Below are positions 31,013 through 43,422 of a stretch of 64,000 nucleotides of DNA, in pieces (the first letter of the stretch is position 1; each line of letters opens with the position of its first letter). The notes beneath the pieces are model-generated. The model had not been told where the DNA came from, made no database searches, and saw only the letters and a program-made list of their open reading frames with translations. The DNA comes from Luteibacter jiangsuensis. GTDB taxonomy: Bacteria; Pseudomonadota; Gammaproteobacteria; Xanthomonadales; Rhodanobacteraceae. The position numbers were made by a program, and so were the translations under genes. The DNA lies in assembly GCF_011742555.1 (NCBI RefSeq), contig NZ_JAAQQR010000011.1, forward strand, positions 60,166-124,165, written 5' to 3'.

Positions 31013-31639
31013 TCAGCCGCCGTCGTCCAGGGTAGAGCCCGTCAGCAGCCCACGCGCCAGCATCGCGCATTGCTTGCGGTGAATGAGCAGTTGCCACTGA
31101 CGGCCACCCAGCTGATGCCAAAGCACCGCGGAGCGCACCGACGCAAGCAGCGCGGCGCGCACCCGGTCCACGTTGGCCTTCTGCTGCAGGTAGGCAGGCG
31201 TACCGGTCACCATGACGCGCGGCTTCAGCGTCGAAAGCGTGGACGCGTACAGCTCGGCGAGCCGGGCCGTCACGTTCGGATGCGCCAGCCCGAAATGCTC
31301 CACCTGCCGCTGCGCGGACACGATGCCTTCGCGCAGGCGGTCGAGCAGGGGCCGGTTACGCGACAGCGATCGCTCGAGGCGCAGGACCGTGACCGCCATG
31401 CGCATCACGGCGACATCGCGCGTCTGGTCTTCGAATTGCGCCACCAGCGTTCGCAACCCGCGACGCACGCCGGACACCCCGCCATACACGGAAGCCACCG
31501 AGTCCGCGTCGATGCGGAACACGCTGGCCAGGCTGCTTTCGAACGCCGCCTCGTCGCAGCGGCCATCGGTGGCCAGTTGCTGGGCCAGCGCGGCACCCTG
31601 GAAAACGCCTGCCAGGGCGAGGACACGTTCTTCGTTCAT
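31013..31639 (-). CDS. hflD: HflD, high-frequency lysogenization protein homologue
   Basis: 208-aa peripheral membrane protein; in E. coli it binds phage lambda CII and lies next to mnmA. The product is mostly helical and starts NEERVLALAGVFQGAALAQQ, the family signature, with SVYGGVSGVRRGLRTL in the middle. Third gene of the nudJ-mnmA-hflD operon, 43 bases after mnmA. The ATG at 31639 was chosen; upstream in-frame residues are not conserved in character. Confidence 0.9.
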   Translation of the reverse strand: MNEERVLALAGVFQGAALAQQLATDGRCDEAAFESSLASVFRIDADSVASVYGGVSGVRRGLRTLVAQFEDQTRDVAVMRMAVTVLRLERSLSRNRPLLDRLREGIVSAQRQVEHFGLAHPNVTARLAELYASTLSTLKPRVMVTGTPAYLQQKANVDRVRAALLASVRSAVLWHQLGGRQWQLLIHRKQCAMLARGLLTGSTLDDGG

Positions 31640-31682
31640 GCGTAGGGCTCGGGGGAGAACAGGGGAATGGGGAGGAGCGATG

Positions 31683-32780
31683 TCATGACGCGAGGCCGCC
31701 GTAGGGCGCATCGGTGGCCGCGATGACCGCGCCGCCAAGGCAGGCCTCGCCGTCGTACAGCACCACCGACTGGCCCGGTGTCACGGCGCGCTGCGGTTCG
31801 TCGAACACGACGTGCAGGCGGTCGCCCCGGACCTCGACCGTGCACACCTGGTCGGACTGCCGGTAACGCGTCTTGGCGGTGCAACGAAAGGCCGGGGCGG
31901 GCGGTTCGCCTGCGACCCAGGTGACGTCCGTGGCTTCCAGGCGGGTGGATTGCAGCCAGCGGTTCTCGCCGCCCTGCGCCACGATCAGCGTGTTCGTGGG
32001 GACGTCCTTACCCACCACGTACCACGGTTCGTTCGGCGCGTCGGCGCGGCCGCCGATCCCGAGCCCGTTGCGCTGGCCCAGCGTGTAATACATCACGCCC
32101 TGGTGTTCGCCGATCGTGCGCCCTTCCGGGTCGACCATGAGCCCCGCCTTCGCAGGCAGGTACTGCGCGAGGAACGCTCGGAAATCGCGCTCGCCGATGA
32201 AGCAGATGCCCGTGGAATCCTTCTTCGCGTGCGTGGGCAGGGCGGCCTCGCGTGCCATCTCCCGCACGCGGGGCTTTTCGATCTCCCCCACGGGAAACAA
32301 GGTGGCCGCGAGCTGGCGCTGGCCCAGTGCGTGAAGGAAGTAGCTCTGGTCCTTGGCGGTATCGACGGCACGCAGCAGGCGGTAACGTCCGTCGCGAAAA
32401 TCCACGCGCGCGTAATGGCCGGTGGCGATCTTCTCCGCGCCGAGGGCCTGCGCGTGCTCCAGGAACGTCTTGAACTTGATCTCCCGGTTGCACAGCACGT
32501 CGGGGTTCGGCGTGCGCCCTGCCGCGTATTCGGCCAGGAAATAGGCGAACACGCCGTCCCAGTACTCCCCCGCAAAATTTCGCGCATGGAAGGGGATGCC
32601 CAGACGGCCGCACACGGCGACGGCGTCCTTGCGATCCTGGTCGGTGGTGCAGGGGCCGGAACGGTCGTCTTCTTCCCAGTTCTGCATGAACATGCCTTCG
32701 ACCTCGTGTCCGGCCTGCTGGAGCAGGAGGGCCGCGACCGAGGAATCGACGCCGCCGGAGACGCCGAGAACCACTTTCAC
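31683..32780 (-). CDS. mnmA: tRNA-specific 2-thiouridylase MnmA
   Basis: Adds sulphur to U34 of tRNA-Lys/Glu/Gln. 365 aa with the PP-loop [17 protein letters not shown], the catalytic Cys pair in [12 protein letters not shown] and [13 protein letters not shown], and the C-terminal beta-barrel. The start is the GTG at 32780, whose second and third bases begin the TGA of the upstream Nudix gene (GTGA), indicating coupled translation. The in-frame ORF could extend upstream but only through the Nudix gene. Confidence 0.95.
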   Translation of the reverse strand: MKVVLGVSGGVDSSVAALLLQQAGHEVEGMFMQNWEEDDRSGPCTTDQDRKDAVAVCGRLGIPFHARNFAGEYWDGVFAYFLAEYAAGRTPNPDVLCNREIKFKTFLEHAQALGAEKIATGHYARVDFRDGRYRLLRAVDTAKDQSYFLHALGQRQLAATLFPVGEIEKPRVREMAREAALPTHAKKDSTGICFIGERDFRAFLAQYLPAKAGLMVDPEGRTIGEHQGVMYYTLGQRNGLGIGGRADAPNEPWYVVGKDVPTNTLIVAQGGENRWLQSTRLEATDVTWVAGEPPAPAFRCTAKTRYRQSDQVCTVEVRGDRLHVVFDEPQRAVTPGQSVVLYDGEACLGGAVIAATDAPYGGLAS

Positions 32781-33262
32781 GAGCGTGCCTCCGGAAGCAG
32801 GCTGGACACGGTATCCAGGGGCAGGCGGCGCCCGTCCAGCCAGGCATCGATGGCGTGCAGCACGAGCGGCGTGCGCAGGCGATCGCCCAGCGCCTCGATC
32901 TCGTCGCGGCGCAGCCACAGCGCGCGGTGAATGCCCTCGTCGAGGGGCAGGGACGGATCGTGCGAAAGCACGTGTCCGGCAAAGGCAAAGCGAAGTACCT
33001 GTTCGCCGTGCTCCGAACTGGTCCACTGCCAGACGCCGATGAACGCGTCCAGGGCCACGCGGTGCCCCGTTTCCTCCCATGTTTCGCGCACGGCGGCGGC
33101 CTGCAGCGTCTCGCCCGGGTCGAGGTGTCCGGCGGGCTGGTTGTACGCGAGGCGGCCCAGCGCTTCTTCCTCCACGATGAGGAACCGGTCGCCCTGGGCT
33201 ATGACGGAGGCCACCGTGACCCGGGGGCACCACACGGTTCCGTTGGGAGTTGTCTGCGGCAT
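32777..33262 (-). CDS. nudJ: Nudix phosphatase NudJ
   Basis: 161-aa Nudix hydrolase. The box is complete: [20 protein letters not shown] followed by TG. In E. coli the same gene order (nudJ, mnmA, hflD) is kept and NudJ dephosphorylates HMP-PP and nucleoside di/triphosphates. It overlaps mnmA by four bases. First gene of the operon; clpS is divergent 119 bases away. Confidence 0.9.
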   Translation of the reverse strand: MPQTTPNGTVWCPRVTVASVIAQGDRFLIVEEEALGRLAYNQPAGHLDPGETLQAAAVRETWEETGHRVALDAFIGVWQWTSSEHGEQVLRFAFAGHVLSHDPSLPLDEGIHRALWLRRDEIEALGDRLRTPLVLHAIDAWLDGRRLPLDTVSSLLPEARS

Positions 33263-33380
33263 CGGCTTAAGGGAATAGCGCTCTGGAAAAAGGCATATTG
33301 TGCCATCACTTGTGGTTGCGACCCGAAAGTGCGCCGGAATCCGGTGTATAAACGAATCGCGTATCGAAGGCTCCGAATTA

Positions 33381-33713
33381 ATGTCCCAAGAACACGAACA
33401 CGATCAGGAAAGCGACCGCGGCCATGGCCTTGCCATCGAAACCTCCCGTCCGGAGACGGCAAGGCCGCCCTTGTTCCAGGTCGTCCTGCTGAACGACGAC
33501 TTCACGCCGATGGATTTCGTGATCGAGGTGCTGCGCAGTTTCTTCGGCATGGATCAGGAGCGGGCGGTGCAGGTGATGCTCCATGTCCATACGAGGGGAA
33601 AGGGCGTCTGCGGTGTGTTCACCCGGGAGGTGGCAGAAACGAAGGTGACCCAGGTCAACGAGTACTCACGGTCTCATCAGCACCCGCTGTTGTGCACTAT
33701 GGAAAAGATGTAG
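33381..33713 (+). CDS. clpS: ClpS adaptor
   Basis: 110-aa adaptor that delivers N-degron substrates to ClpAP. The core is intact: [20 protein letters not shown] with the Asn-Asp-Asp substrate-pocket motif, and [19 protein letters not shown], whose His coordinates the N-terminal residue. The N-terminal extension is acidic and disordered. Start at 33381 (MSQEHEHD). clpA follows after 78 bases. Confidence 0.95.
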   Translation: MSQEHEHDQESDRGHGLAIETSRPETARPPLFQVVLLNDDFTPMDFVIEVLRSFFGMDQERAVQVMLHVHTRGKGVCGVFTREVAETKVTQVNEYSRSHQHPLLCTMEKM

Positions 33714-33791
33714 CCGATCCCCCATCTGGAGTTCATGCGGCATTGACAAGGGGCTGGTCCCCGCCGCCCACAGCTATCGGAGACGGTCCGT

Positions 33792-36059
<2,268 letters not shown>

Positions 36060-36063
36060 GAAC

Positions 36064-36146
36064 TGTGGGAGCCGGCTATGCCGGCGATCCCGCGGCAGCG
36101 GGCAAGGGTGCCGCAAGCACCCGTCGCCGCTGAAGCGGCTCCCACA
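36064..36146. repeat. REP-like palindromic intergenic repeat, copy 3
   Basis: Starts TGTGGGAGCCGGCTATGCCG and ends GCCGCTGAAGCGGCTCCCACA, near-identical to copy 1 in sequence and orientation. Immediately after clpA and before the terminator. Confidence 0.85.
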
Positions 36147-36152
36147 CAAAGC

Positions 36153-36186
36153 AAAAAAAGCCGCGGCGCGAGCCGCGGCTTTTTTC
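36153..36186. terminator. Bidirectional terminator between clpA and infA
   Basis: AAAAAAGCCGCGGC / GCCGCGGCTTTTTT with a GCGA loop. The symmetric A and T runs fit use from both convergent genes. Confidence 0.9.
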
Positions 36187-36213
36187 ATTGCCCATGAAGC
36201 GGCGCCAGGCGCC

Positions 36214-36432
36214 TTACTTCATGCGATACGTGATGCGCCCCTTGGTCAGGTCGTAAGGGGTCATTTCGACCTTCACCTTGTCGCCTGTGAGGATGCGGAT
36301 GTAGTGCTTGCGCATACGGCCGGAGATATGGGCGGTAATGACGTGCCCGTTCTCGAGCTGCACGCGGAACATGGTGTTGGGCAGGGTCTCCTGGACCGTG
36401 CCTTCCATTTCGATGACGTCGTCTTTTGCCAT
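36214..36432 (-). CDS. infA: Translation initiation factor IF-1
   Basis: 72-aa OB-fold protein that occupies the ribosomal A site during initiation. The sequence [19 protein letters not shown] through GRITYRMK is canonical. Gene order clpS-clpA-infA is shared with many gammaproteobacteria. Confidence 0.97.
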   Translation of the reverse strand: MAKDDVIEMEGTVQETLPNTMFRVQLENGHVITAHISGRMRKHYIRILTGDKVKVEMTPYDLTKGRITYRMK

Positions 36433-36534
36433 GTGTCCCGGGTCGGCATGACGGCCGGAATGGCCGCATAAGTCCCTTAGTATGCCACAGAGGAGCGGCC
36501 CCGGCCAGCAAGCCGCGCCGGAGACGTACCCTGG

Positions 36535-36810
36535 TCAGCCAAAGTGCTCGTCCAGTTTCTTCCGGATTTCGTCCTCGATGGTGCCTCGCAGCGGCGAGAG
36601 GAGCATGCCCAGTTCGGCGGTCACGTGCACATCGGTGGGGGAGACGGCGATGGCTCCCTTCACCCCGGAGCGCGCAAAGGTAAGCGTATCGCCCTGCCAG
36701 GTGCCCTCGGTGCCGAATTTCTCGCGCATGCGGCCGGCCACCTTCTCGACCACGGCCCGGGCGTTCTCCATCGTGGTGCCGTGGGGACGGCGTATATCGA
36801 TCTTCGCCAT
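36535..36810 (-). CDS. Polyhydroxyalkanoic acid system family protein
   Basis: 91-aa protein with the pattern of the PHA_gran_rgn family: N-terminal MAKIDIRRPHGTTMENAR, then helices and C-terminal LRGTIEDEIRKKLDEHFG. Family members are found near polyhydroxyalkanoate genes but also alone; no PHA genes are here, and the molecular role is unknown. It is divergent from the FHA gene. Confidence 0.8.
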   Translation of the reverse strand: MAKIDIRRPHGTTMENARAVVEKVAGRMREKFGTEGTWQGDTLTFARSGVKGAIAVSPTDVHVTAELGMLLSPLRGTIEDEIRKKLDEHFG

Positions 36811-36966
36811 GAGCGGCTCCTTGTTCCAAAGCAGGGCAGTCTAGCAGCGCCCGGTCGCAACCCGGCGCGGCAGCTCACGGTTTACGCTTCACTCTTCACA
36901 GCTCCTTTCCGTTCAAATAGATACCGCACTCTGCTAAAGTCGCGTCGTCAACGTCCCGGTTCCTCC

Positions 36967-37734
36967 ATGCGCATCGAATTCGTCAGCTCGGCTCGCGGTG
37001 ATTTCCACTGGTCACGACCCGTGCTCACAATCGGTCGCGCGGAGGACAACGATCTCGTCGTGTCCGAAGCCCAGGTGGCCAGTCGTCACGTCACCATCCA
37101 CCGGGACCGCCGCGGTCTGGTGCTGGAGGTGGCGCCCGAGGCGGGCCGCGTGTATGTCAACGCACGCCCGGTCCGGGAACGCGCCTTGCTGCGCGCCGGC
37201 GACAGCCTTTCCCTGGGCGATTGCCGCATGTTGGTTCGGGACGATGCCGACCTGGACGCGCGGGAACTCGTTCCGCCGACCGAATCGCGCTGCACGGTGG
37301 CCTTGCGTCCCGTGGCGGGGCCCTTGTCGGGCCGCGTGATCGCCATCGGCGAACGCCTGGAGCTCGGCTCCACGCACGGCGCATTGCCGCTGGAATTGCC
37401 CGGCAACGATGCAGCCCTGCTCACGCTCACATGGACCGACGGCGAGTTGATGCTCGATGCGTCCCGCGTGCCTGCGCGTCACGCGGTTCGCGTCAACGGG
37501 GTGAAGACGGTTCGCGCCCCCCTGCAGCCCGGCGACCAGATCGGCATTGCGACGCACCGCTTTGTCGTGGAAGGGCCGGGCTGGGCAGCCGAGCCCGTGC
37601 TGGCCCCTCCCGAGCCGGAGGCGGAGCCGGTGCCGCAGGTGGCGGAGGCACCGCGCGGCGACGTCTGGTGGCTGATCCTCACTGCCGCGCTGCTGGCGCT
37701 CGGCATCGCCGCCGTCCTCTTCGTTCAGTTCTGA
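36967..37734 (+). CDS. FHA-domain protein with C-terminal membrane anchor
   Basis: 255 aa. The N-terminal FHA fold (about 10-85) has the phospho-threonine-binding motif TIGRAEDNDLVVSEAQVASR with its Gly-Arg and Ser-Arg-His. A second region (about 105-210) repeats an FHA-like layout but lacks the motif. A Pro/Glu-rich linker leads to a single C-terminal transmembrane helix (VWWLILTAALLALGIAAVL), leaving the FHA domain in the cytoplasm. No kinase adjoins. Partner unknown. Confidence 0.8.
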   Translation: MRIEFVSSARGDFHWSRPVLTIGRAEDNDLVVSEAQVASRHVTIHRDRRGLVLEVAPEAGRVYVNARPVRERALLRAGDSLSLGDCRMLVRDDADLDARELVPPTESRCTVALRPVAGPLSGRVIAIGERLELGSTHGALPLELPGNDAALLTLTWTDGELMLDASRVPARHAVRVNGVKTVRAPLQPGDQIGIATHRFVVEGPGWAAEPVLAPPEPEAEPVPQVAEAPRGDVWWLILTAALLALGIAAVLFVQF

Positions 37735-37740
37735 CGCCAG

Positions 37741-37790
37741 TGTGGGAGTTGGCGATCCCGCGATAGCGGGCAAGCTTGCCGCACGCACCC
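37741..37790. repeat. REP-like repeat, degenerate partial copy 4
   Basis: Starts TGTGGGAGTTGGCGATCCCGC with CGATAGCGGGCAAG, matching the middle of the GGGAGCCGGC repeat, but its second half is lost. Between the FHA gene and serC. Confidence 0.6.
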
Positions 37791-37857
37791 CACGGAGCGT
37801 CTTGCCCGTGTTGGCTGCGGGCATAATGCGCCTACCTCCATCGAGCGAGAGAACGAA

Positions 37858-38943
37858 GTGAGCAGAGCGTGGAATTTCAGCGCCGGTCCCGCGGCGCTGC
37901 CGGAAGCCGTGTTGAAGCGGGCGCAGGCGGAGATGCTCGACTGGAACGGAACCGGGGCGTCGGTGATGGAGCTTTCCCATCGTGGCAAGCCCTTCATGCA
38001 GCTGGCCGCGGCGGCGGAACAGCGCCTGCGCCAGCTGCTTGCCATCCCGTCGAACTACAAGGTGCTGTTCCTCCAGGGCGGCGCGACGCAGCACTTCGCA
38101 CAGATCCCGATGAACCTGGCGCCGGAAGGCGGCTCGGCCGATTACATCGTCACTGGCGTGTTCAGCAAGAAGGCCGTGAGCGAAGCGGCGTTTCATGTCG
38201 ACGCGCGCGTGGCAGCCACGTCCGAAGCCACCGACTTTCTCACGCTCCCCCCGCGCGCCGGTTGGCAGCTGAATCCGGAGGCATCGTACGTACACTACAC
38301 GCCGAACGAGACGATCCGGGGCCTCGAATTCCACGAGATACCGGACGTGGGTGAGGTGCCGCTCGTGGCGGACATGTCGTCGAACATCCTCGGTGCGCCG
38401 CTGGACGTGTCGCGCTTTGGCCTCATCTACGCGGGTGCGCAGAAAAACATCGGCCCGTCGGGCCTCGTGCTCATGATCGTTCGCGACGACCTGCTGGCGC
38501 GTCCGCCGCGGTCGATCGCGCGGATCCTGCGTTATGCCGAGCAGGCGGCGAACGACTCGATGCTCAACACGCCGAATACCTGGGGCTGGTACGTCGCCGG
38601 CCTGACCTTCGAATGGATCGAGGGGCAGGGTGGCCTCGCCGCGATGGGCGAGCGTAACGCGCGCAAGTCGGCCATGGTGTACGACGCCATCGACGGCTCG
38701 GATGGTTTCTATCGCAACGATGTGGAACGCGCCGCGCGTTCGCGCATGAACGTGTCGTTCGTCTTGCACGATAGCGCGCTCGACAGCGTCTTCCTGGCGG
38801 AATCCGAGGCGGCGGGTTTCATCGGCCTCAAGGGGCACAAGGCCGTCGGCGGCATGCGTGCTTCCTTGTACAACGCGGTGTCGCAGCCCGCGGTGGAGGC
38901 ACTGGTGCAATTCATGCGGGACTTTGCGGCGCGGCACGGTTAA
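37858..38943 (+). CDS. serC: Phosphoserine aminotransferase
   Basis: PLP enzyme of serine and pyridoxal phosphate synthesis, 361 aa. N-terminal WNFSAGPAALPEAVL and PLP lysine in LIYAGAQKNIGPSGL are visible. The start is GTG at 37858; no better ATG precedes the conserved motif. First gene of a serC-pheA-hisC-aroA cluster that couples serine and aromatic amino acid synthesis, a widespread proteobacterial arrangement. Confidence 0.94.
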   Translation: MSRAWNFSAGPAALPEAVLKRAQAEMLDWNGTGASVMELSHRGKPFMQLAAAAEQRLRQLLAIPSNYKVLFLQGGATQHFAQIPMNLAPEGGSADYIVTGVFSKKAVSEAAFHVDARVAATSEATDFLTLPPRAGWQLNPEASYVHYTPNETIRGLEFHEIPDVGEVPLVADMSSNILGAPLDVSRFGLIYAGAQKNIGPSGLVLMIVRDDLLARPPRSIARILRYAEQAANDSMLNTPNTWGWYVAGLTFEWIEGQGGLAAMGERNARKSAMVYDAIDGSDGFYRNDVERAARSRMNVSFVLHDSALDSVFLAESEAAGFIGLKGHKAVGGMRASLYNAVSQPAVEALVQFMRDFAARHG

Positions 38944-39024
38944 AGTCGGAGGTCGCCGCGCTGCAACATGCCTCGCGCGCGAAAGAAACGTTTCAACTGC
39001 AACCACTTAGCCGCCTGGAAGTCC

Positions 39025-40125
39025 ATGAGCAAGACCCCCGCCGACAAACAAGCCACGCTCGCCGAGGCGCGTACGCGCATCGACAGCATCGACCAGCAAC
39101 TGCAATCGCTCATCAGCGAGCGCGCCCGTTGGGCGCAGCAGGTCGGGCGGGCCAAGGGCCCGCTGAAGGCGGCGGTGGAGTATTACCGACCCGAGCGCGA
39201 GGCGCAGGTGTTGCGTGGCGTCATCGACCGTAACGACGGTCCGCTGCCCAATGCGGAACTGGTGCGGTTGTTCCGCGAGATCATGTCGTCGTGCCTGTCG
39301 CAGCAGCAGCCGCTGAAGATCGGCTTCCTCGGTCCCGAGGGCACCTTCAGCGAGCAGGCGGTGCGCAAGCATTTCGGCCATGCCGCGTATGGACTGCCGC
39401 TGGGCAGCATCGAAGAGGTGTTCCAGGAGGTGGCCGCCGGCAACGCCGACTTCGGTGTGGTGCCGGTGGAGAACTCCGGGCAGGGCATGATCCAGATGAC
39501 GCTGGACATGTTCCTCGTGTCGAAGGCCACCATCTGTGGCGAAGTCGAACTGCGCGTGCACCAGAACCTGCTTTCGTTGAGCGGCGAGCTGAAAGACGTG
39601 AAGCGTGTGTACTCCCACCCGCAGTCGTTGCAGCAATGCCAGGGCTGGTTGCGCGTGAACCTGCCGCACGTGGAGCGCGTGCCGGTTTCGAGCAATGCCG
39701 AGGCCGCGCGCACGGCACGGCTCTCGCCGGAATCCGCGGCCATCGCCGGCGAGACCGCCGGGCGTGTCTATGGCCTGAAAACCGTGGCCGGCCCCATCGA
39801 AGACCGTTCCGACAACACCACCCGCTTCCTCGTCATCGGCCGCTCGATCTTCCCGCCCTCGGGCAACGATCGCACCTCGCTGCTGGTGTCGGTGCGCGAC
39901 AAGCCGGGCGCGTTGTACGACGTGCTGAGCCCGCTGGCGAAACACGACATCAGCATGAACCGTATCGAGTCCCGCCCGGCACACACGGGAAAGTGGCAGT
40001 ACGCATTCTTCATCGACGTGTCCGGCCATGTGGACGATCCGGCCTTGCAGGCCGCCCTCGAAGAAATGAAACCCGCCGCCGCCGAAGTGCGCGTGCTCGG
40101 CTCTTACCCCGTAGCCCTTCCATGA
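39025..40125 (+). CDS. pheA: Bifunctional chorismate mutase / prephenate dehydratase (P-protein)
   Basis: Phenylalanine branch enzyme, 366 aa. Chorismate mutase AroQ domain about 8-95 (RTRIDSIDQQLQSLISERA). Prephenate dehydratase about 97-275 (IGFLGPEGTFSEQA, VPVENSGQGMI, DNTTRFLVIG). The ACT regulatory domain 280-366 holds the phenylalanine-binding ESRPAHTGKWQYAFF. Start at 39025; an in-frame ATG 57 bases upstream has no family counterpart. Overlaps hisC2 by four bases. Confidence 0.95.
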   Translation: MSKTPADKQATLAEARTRIDSIDQQLQSLISERARWAQQVGRAKGPLKAAVEYYRPEREAQVLRGVIDRNDGPLPNAELVRLFREIMSSCLSQQQPLKIGFLGPEGTFSEQAVRKHFGHAAYGLPLGSIEEVFQEVAAGNADFGVVPVENSGQGMIQMTLDMFLVSKATICGEVELRVHQNLLSLSGELKDVKRVYSHPQSLQQCQGWLRVNLPHVERVPVSSNAEAARTARLSPESAAIAGETAGRVYGLKTVAGPIEDRSDNTTRFLVIGRSIFPPSGNDRTSLLVSVRDKPGALYDVLSPLAKHDISMNRIESRPAHTGKWQYAFFIDVSGHVDDPALQAALEEMKPAAAEVRVLGSYPVALP

Positions 40126-41234
40126 CCTTCTCATTCGATGCAGCCGCGCTCGCCAACAGGGCGACGTCGGCGCTCCGTGCCTACGACCCCGGCCACGACC
40201 TTCCCGCGCTGCGCCGACGCTTCGGCGCCGTCATCGCCGAACTCGGTTCCAATGAAAACCCGTTGGGTCCGAGCCCGCGCGCCAGGGCCGCGGCAGCCAG
40301 CGCGCTGGACGAGGTGTGGCGTTATCCCGACCCGCTGGGCGCGTCGCTGAAGCGTGCGCTGTCGGCCGCGGAAGGCGTGCCCGTGTCGGGCATCACGCTC
40401 GGCAACGGTTCGCATGAGCTCCTCATGCTGCTCGCGCAGTGCTTTGCGGATGCCGAGCATCCCGTGGTCCATTCGCAGTTCGGCTTCGCGGTATTCCCGA
40501 TCGCCGCGGCGGCAGCCGGCGCGCCGTCCCTGGCCGTGCCCGCTCTTCCGGCGGATCATCCCGAAGCCCCCTACGGCCACGATCTCGACGCGCTCGCTTC
40601 GGCGGTCACCGCGAACACCCGGCTGGTGTACCTCGCCAACCCGAACAATCCCACCGGCACATGGTTCGGCGATGCCGCACTGGAGACCTTCCTGGGCAAG
40701 ATGCCGGCGGACACGATCGTGGTTGTGGACGAGGCTTACCACGAGTACGTCGACGCGAGCGGTTTGAGCACGGCCGTGCGTTTCCTCGATCGCTTCCCGA
40801 ACCTCGTGGTGACGCGTACGTTTTCGAAGGCCTATGCGCTCGCCGGCCTTCGCATCGGTTACATGCTGAGCCACCCCTCCGTGGCAGCCGTCTGCGAGCG
40901 CCTGCGCGAATCGTTCAACGTGAACGGCGTGGCACTCGCTGCAGCGGAAGCGGCCCTCGGCGATCGCGACTACCTGGCGCGCGTGCGCGAGACGAACCGC
41001 GTCGACCGCGCATGGCTCGCCGATGCGCTGAGTGCCCGGGGTTTTCGTGTGCTGCCTTCGCAGACCAACTTTCTGCTGCTGGACCTGGGCCGCGATGCGG
41101 CCGCCTTCGAGGCGCATCTTTTCGAGCGCGGCGTGATCGTGCGCCCGATGGTCGGCTACCGCCTGCCGCACACGGTGCGCGTGAGTGTCGGCAGCCGTGC
41201 CGAACTGGATCGTCTGCTGGAGCACCTGCCGTGA
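40122..41234 (+). CDS. HisC-like aromatic/histidinol-phosphate aminotransferase, second copy
   Basis: 370-aa fold type I PLP enzyme. It has GSNENPLGPSPRA, YLANPNNPTGTWF, VVDEAYHEYVD and PLP lysine in TFSKAYALAGLRIGYM. Because it sits between pheA and aroA rather than in the his operon, it most probably serves phenylalanine/tyrosine transamination, as in the comparable clusters of pseudomonads. Overlaps both neighbours by four bases. Confidence 0.9.
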   Translation: MTFSFDAAALANRATSALRAYDPGHDLPALRRRFGAVIAELGSNENPLGPSPRARAAAASALDEVWRYPDPLGASLKRALSAAEGVPVSGITLGNGSHELLMLLAQCFADAEHPVVHSQFGFAVFPIAAAAAGAPSLAVPALPADHPEAPYGHDLDALASAVTANTRLVYLANPNNPTGTWFGDAALETFLGKMPADTIVVVDEAYHEYVDASGLSTAVRFLDRFPNLVVTRTFSKAYALAGLRIGYMLSHPSVAAVCERLRESFNVNGVALAAAEAALGDRDYLARVRETNRVDRAWLADALSARGFRVLPSQTNFLLLDLGRDAAAFEAHLFERGVIVRPMVGYRLPHTVRVSVGSRAELDRLLEHLP

Positions 41235-42538
41235 ACCGTGTCGATTGGATGAGCCACAAGAGCGGACCGTTGCACGGCGAAGTGACCGTGCCGGGCGACA
41301 AGTCGGTGTCGCATCGCGCCCTGATGTTCGGTGCCATCGCCGAAGGCGTGACGCATATCCGCGGATTCCTGGAAGGCGAAGACACTCTTGCTACTGCCTC
41401 GATCCTTGGCAAGCTCGGCGTGCGCTTCGAAACGCCATCGCCGGGCGAGCGCATCGTTCACGGCGTCGGCTTGCACGGCCTGCGCGGCAGCCCGGATGCG
41501 CTCGATTGCGGAAACGCCGGCACGGGCATGCGTCTCCTGGCTGGCCTGCTGGCGGGCCAGGCGTTCGATTCGACACTCGTCGGCGATGAATCGCTGTCGC
41601 GCCGGCCGATGCGGCGCGTGACCGATCCTCTGGCGCAGATGGGCGCTTCGATCGACACGAACGACGGAAAGCCGCCGTTGCGCATCCATGGCGGTGCGCG
41701 ATTGCATGGCGTGACTTACCGCCCGCCGGTGGCGAGCGCCCAGATCAAGTCGGCACTGCTGCTCGCGGGCCTGTACGCCGAGGGATTCACGGAGGTGGTG
41801 GAGCCGCACCCCACTCGCGACTACACCGAGAGCATGCTGAAGGCCTTCGGGTGGCCCATCGACTATTCCCCCGGTCGCGCACGTCTGGAGGGCGGGCACG
41901 TGCTGCACGCCGCCAACGTGGATGTGCCGGCGGACTTTTCATCCGCCGCCTTTTTCATCGTGGCGGCCTGTATCGTGCCGGGCTCCTCGCTGCGCCTCAA
42001 CGGCGTGGGCCTCAATCCCCGTCGCACGGGCCTGCTGAGCGCGCTTCGGCTGATGGGGGCCGACATCGCCGTGGAAAACACACGCACGAGCGGCGGCGAA
42101 ACCATCGCGGACCTGGTCGTGACGCATGCGCCCCTGCACGGGGTGTCGCTGCCCGAGGAGATCGTGCCGGACATGATCGACGAGTTCCCGGCGCTGTTCG
42201 TGGCCGCCGCCGTCGCCGACGGCACCACCACCATCCGTGGCGCGGCCGAACTGCGCGTCAAGGAATCGGACCGCATCGCGAGCATGGCGAACGGCCTCAA
42301 GGCATGCGGCGCGTCGGTGGATGAATTGCCCGACGGCGCCGTCATCCGCGGCGGCGGGCTTCGTTCCGGCAGCATCGACAGCCATGGCGACCACCGCATC
42401 GCCATGAGTTTTGCCGTTGCGGGACTCGTGGCCGAAGGCCCCATCGCCATCGGCGACTGCGCCAACGTGGCCACGTCGTTCCCGGGGTTCATGGAACTGG
42501 CCAACGGCGTGGGCTTTCGACTCGAACCGGCGAACTGA
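41231..42538 (+). CDS. aroA: 3-phosphoshikimate 1-carboxyvinyltransferase (EPSP synthase)
   Basis: Sixth shikimate pathway step, joining PEP to shikimate-3-phosphate; target of glyphosate. 435 aa with PGDKSVSHRALMFGAIAEG, LDCGNAGTGMRLLAG (the phosphate/PEP loop) and the C-terminal SHGDHRIAMSFAVAG. The GTG at 41231 overlaps the aminotransferase stop; an ATG at 41249 is an alternative. Last gene of the cluster. Confidence 0.95.
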   Translation: MNRVDWMSHKSGPLHGEVTVPGDKSVSHRALMFGAIAEGVTHIRGFLEGEDTLATASILGKLGVRFETPSPGERIVHGVGLHGLRGSPDALDCGNAGTGMRLLAGLLAGQAFDSTLVGDESLSRRPMRRVTDPLAQMGASIDTNDGKPPLRIHGGARLHGVTYRPPVASAQIKSALLLAGLYAEGFTEVVEPHPTRDYTESMLKAFGWPIDYSPGRARLEGGHVLHAANVDVPADFSSAAFFIVAACIVPGSSLRLNGVGLNPRRTGLLSALRLMGADIAVENTRTSGGETIADLVVTHAPLHGVSLPEEIVPDMIDEFPALFVAAAVADGTTTIRGAAELRVKESDRIASMANGLKACGASVDELPDGAVIRGGGLRSGSIDSHGDHRIAMSFAVAGLVAEGPIAIGDCANVATSFPGFMELANGVGFRLEPAN

Positions 42539-42630
42539 TTCCATCGCGCGTCACGGCAAGGCGGGTTCCGCCATGACGTACGTGCCGGGAAGGCGTTACG
42601 CTTCACGTCCCCTGAGCCAGACACAAGCCA

Positions 42631-43422
42631 ATGGTCGTGAAGCTTCCCCCATTCGTCGTTGTCGTGCCCGCGCGCTTCGGTTCCACGCGGCTGCCGGGCA
42701 AGCCACTGCTCAAGATCGGCGGGGAATCCATGATCCGCCGCGTGGCGGCGAGGGCGGGGGAGGCGGGTGCCGCCCAGGTGGTGGTCGCCACCGACGACGA
42801 GCGGGTGGTGCGCGAACTTCGCGGATGCGGCGACATCCTGGTCTGCATGACCCGGCCGGACCACGCCTCCGGCAGCGACCGCATCGCCGAGACCGCGAGT
42901 CACTTCGGCTGGCCCGACGACACGGTGGTGGTGAACCTCCAGGGCGACGAACCCTTCGCTCCCGCGGCCGGCATACGGGCGGTGGTGGCAACGCTGGCGG
43001 GCGACGAGGCGCCCATGGCGACCCTGGCCGCCCCCATCGAGCACGCGGATGAGCTCTTCGACCCGAACGTGGTGAAGGTCGTTCGGGGTGGAAACGGCCG
43101 CGCCCTCTACTTCACGCGAGCCCCAGCGCCGTGGGCCCGTGACGCGTTCGCGCAGGATCGCGAATCGCTTCCGGCGGGCGTGCCTTTCCTGCGTCACATC
43201 GGCATCTATGCGTACCGCGCGGGGTTCCTGCGCCGCCTGGCGGCCCTTCCTCGGACGCCCCTGGAGCAGGCGGAGTCCCTGGAGCAGTTGCGGGCCCTGG
43301 AGCACGGTTATGCGATCTCGGTGAGTCCCACCCCGGAGCCCTTTCCCCCCGGTATCGACACCGCGGACGATCTGGCCCGGGCCGAGCGCTGGCTCGCTGG
43401 AACGCTCGGGGAGCGGTCGTAA
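42631..43422 (+). CDS. kdsB: CMP-KDO synthetase
   Basis: Activates 3-deoxy-manno-octulosonate with CTP for lipopolysaccharide core synthesis. 263 aa. Nucleotide motif [18 protein letters not shown], then [19 protein letters not shown] and [10 protein letters not shown]. Lies alone between aroA and uvrC. The 212 bases that follow show nothing recognisable. Confidence 0.94.
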   Translation: MVVKLPPFVVVVPARFGSTRLPGKPLLKIGGESMIRRVAARAGEAGAAQVVVATDDERVVRELRGCGDILVCMTRPDHASGSDRIAETASHFGWPDDTVVVNLQGDEPFAPAAGIRAVVATLAGDEAPMATLAAPIEHADELFDPNVVKVVRGGNGRALYFTRAPAPWARDAFAQDRESLPAGVPFLRHIGIYAYRAGFLRRLAALPRTPLEQAESLEQLRALEHGYAISVSPTPEPFPPGIDTADDLARAERWLAGTLGERS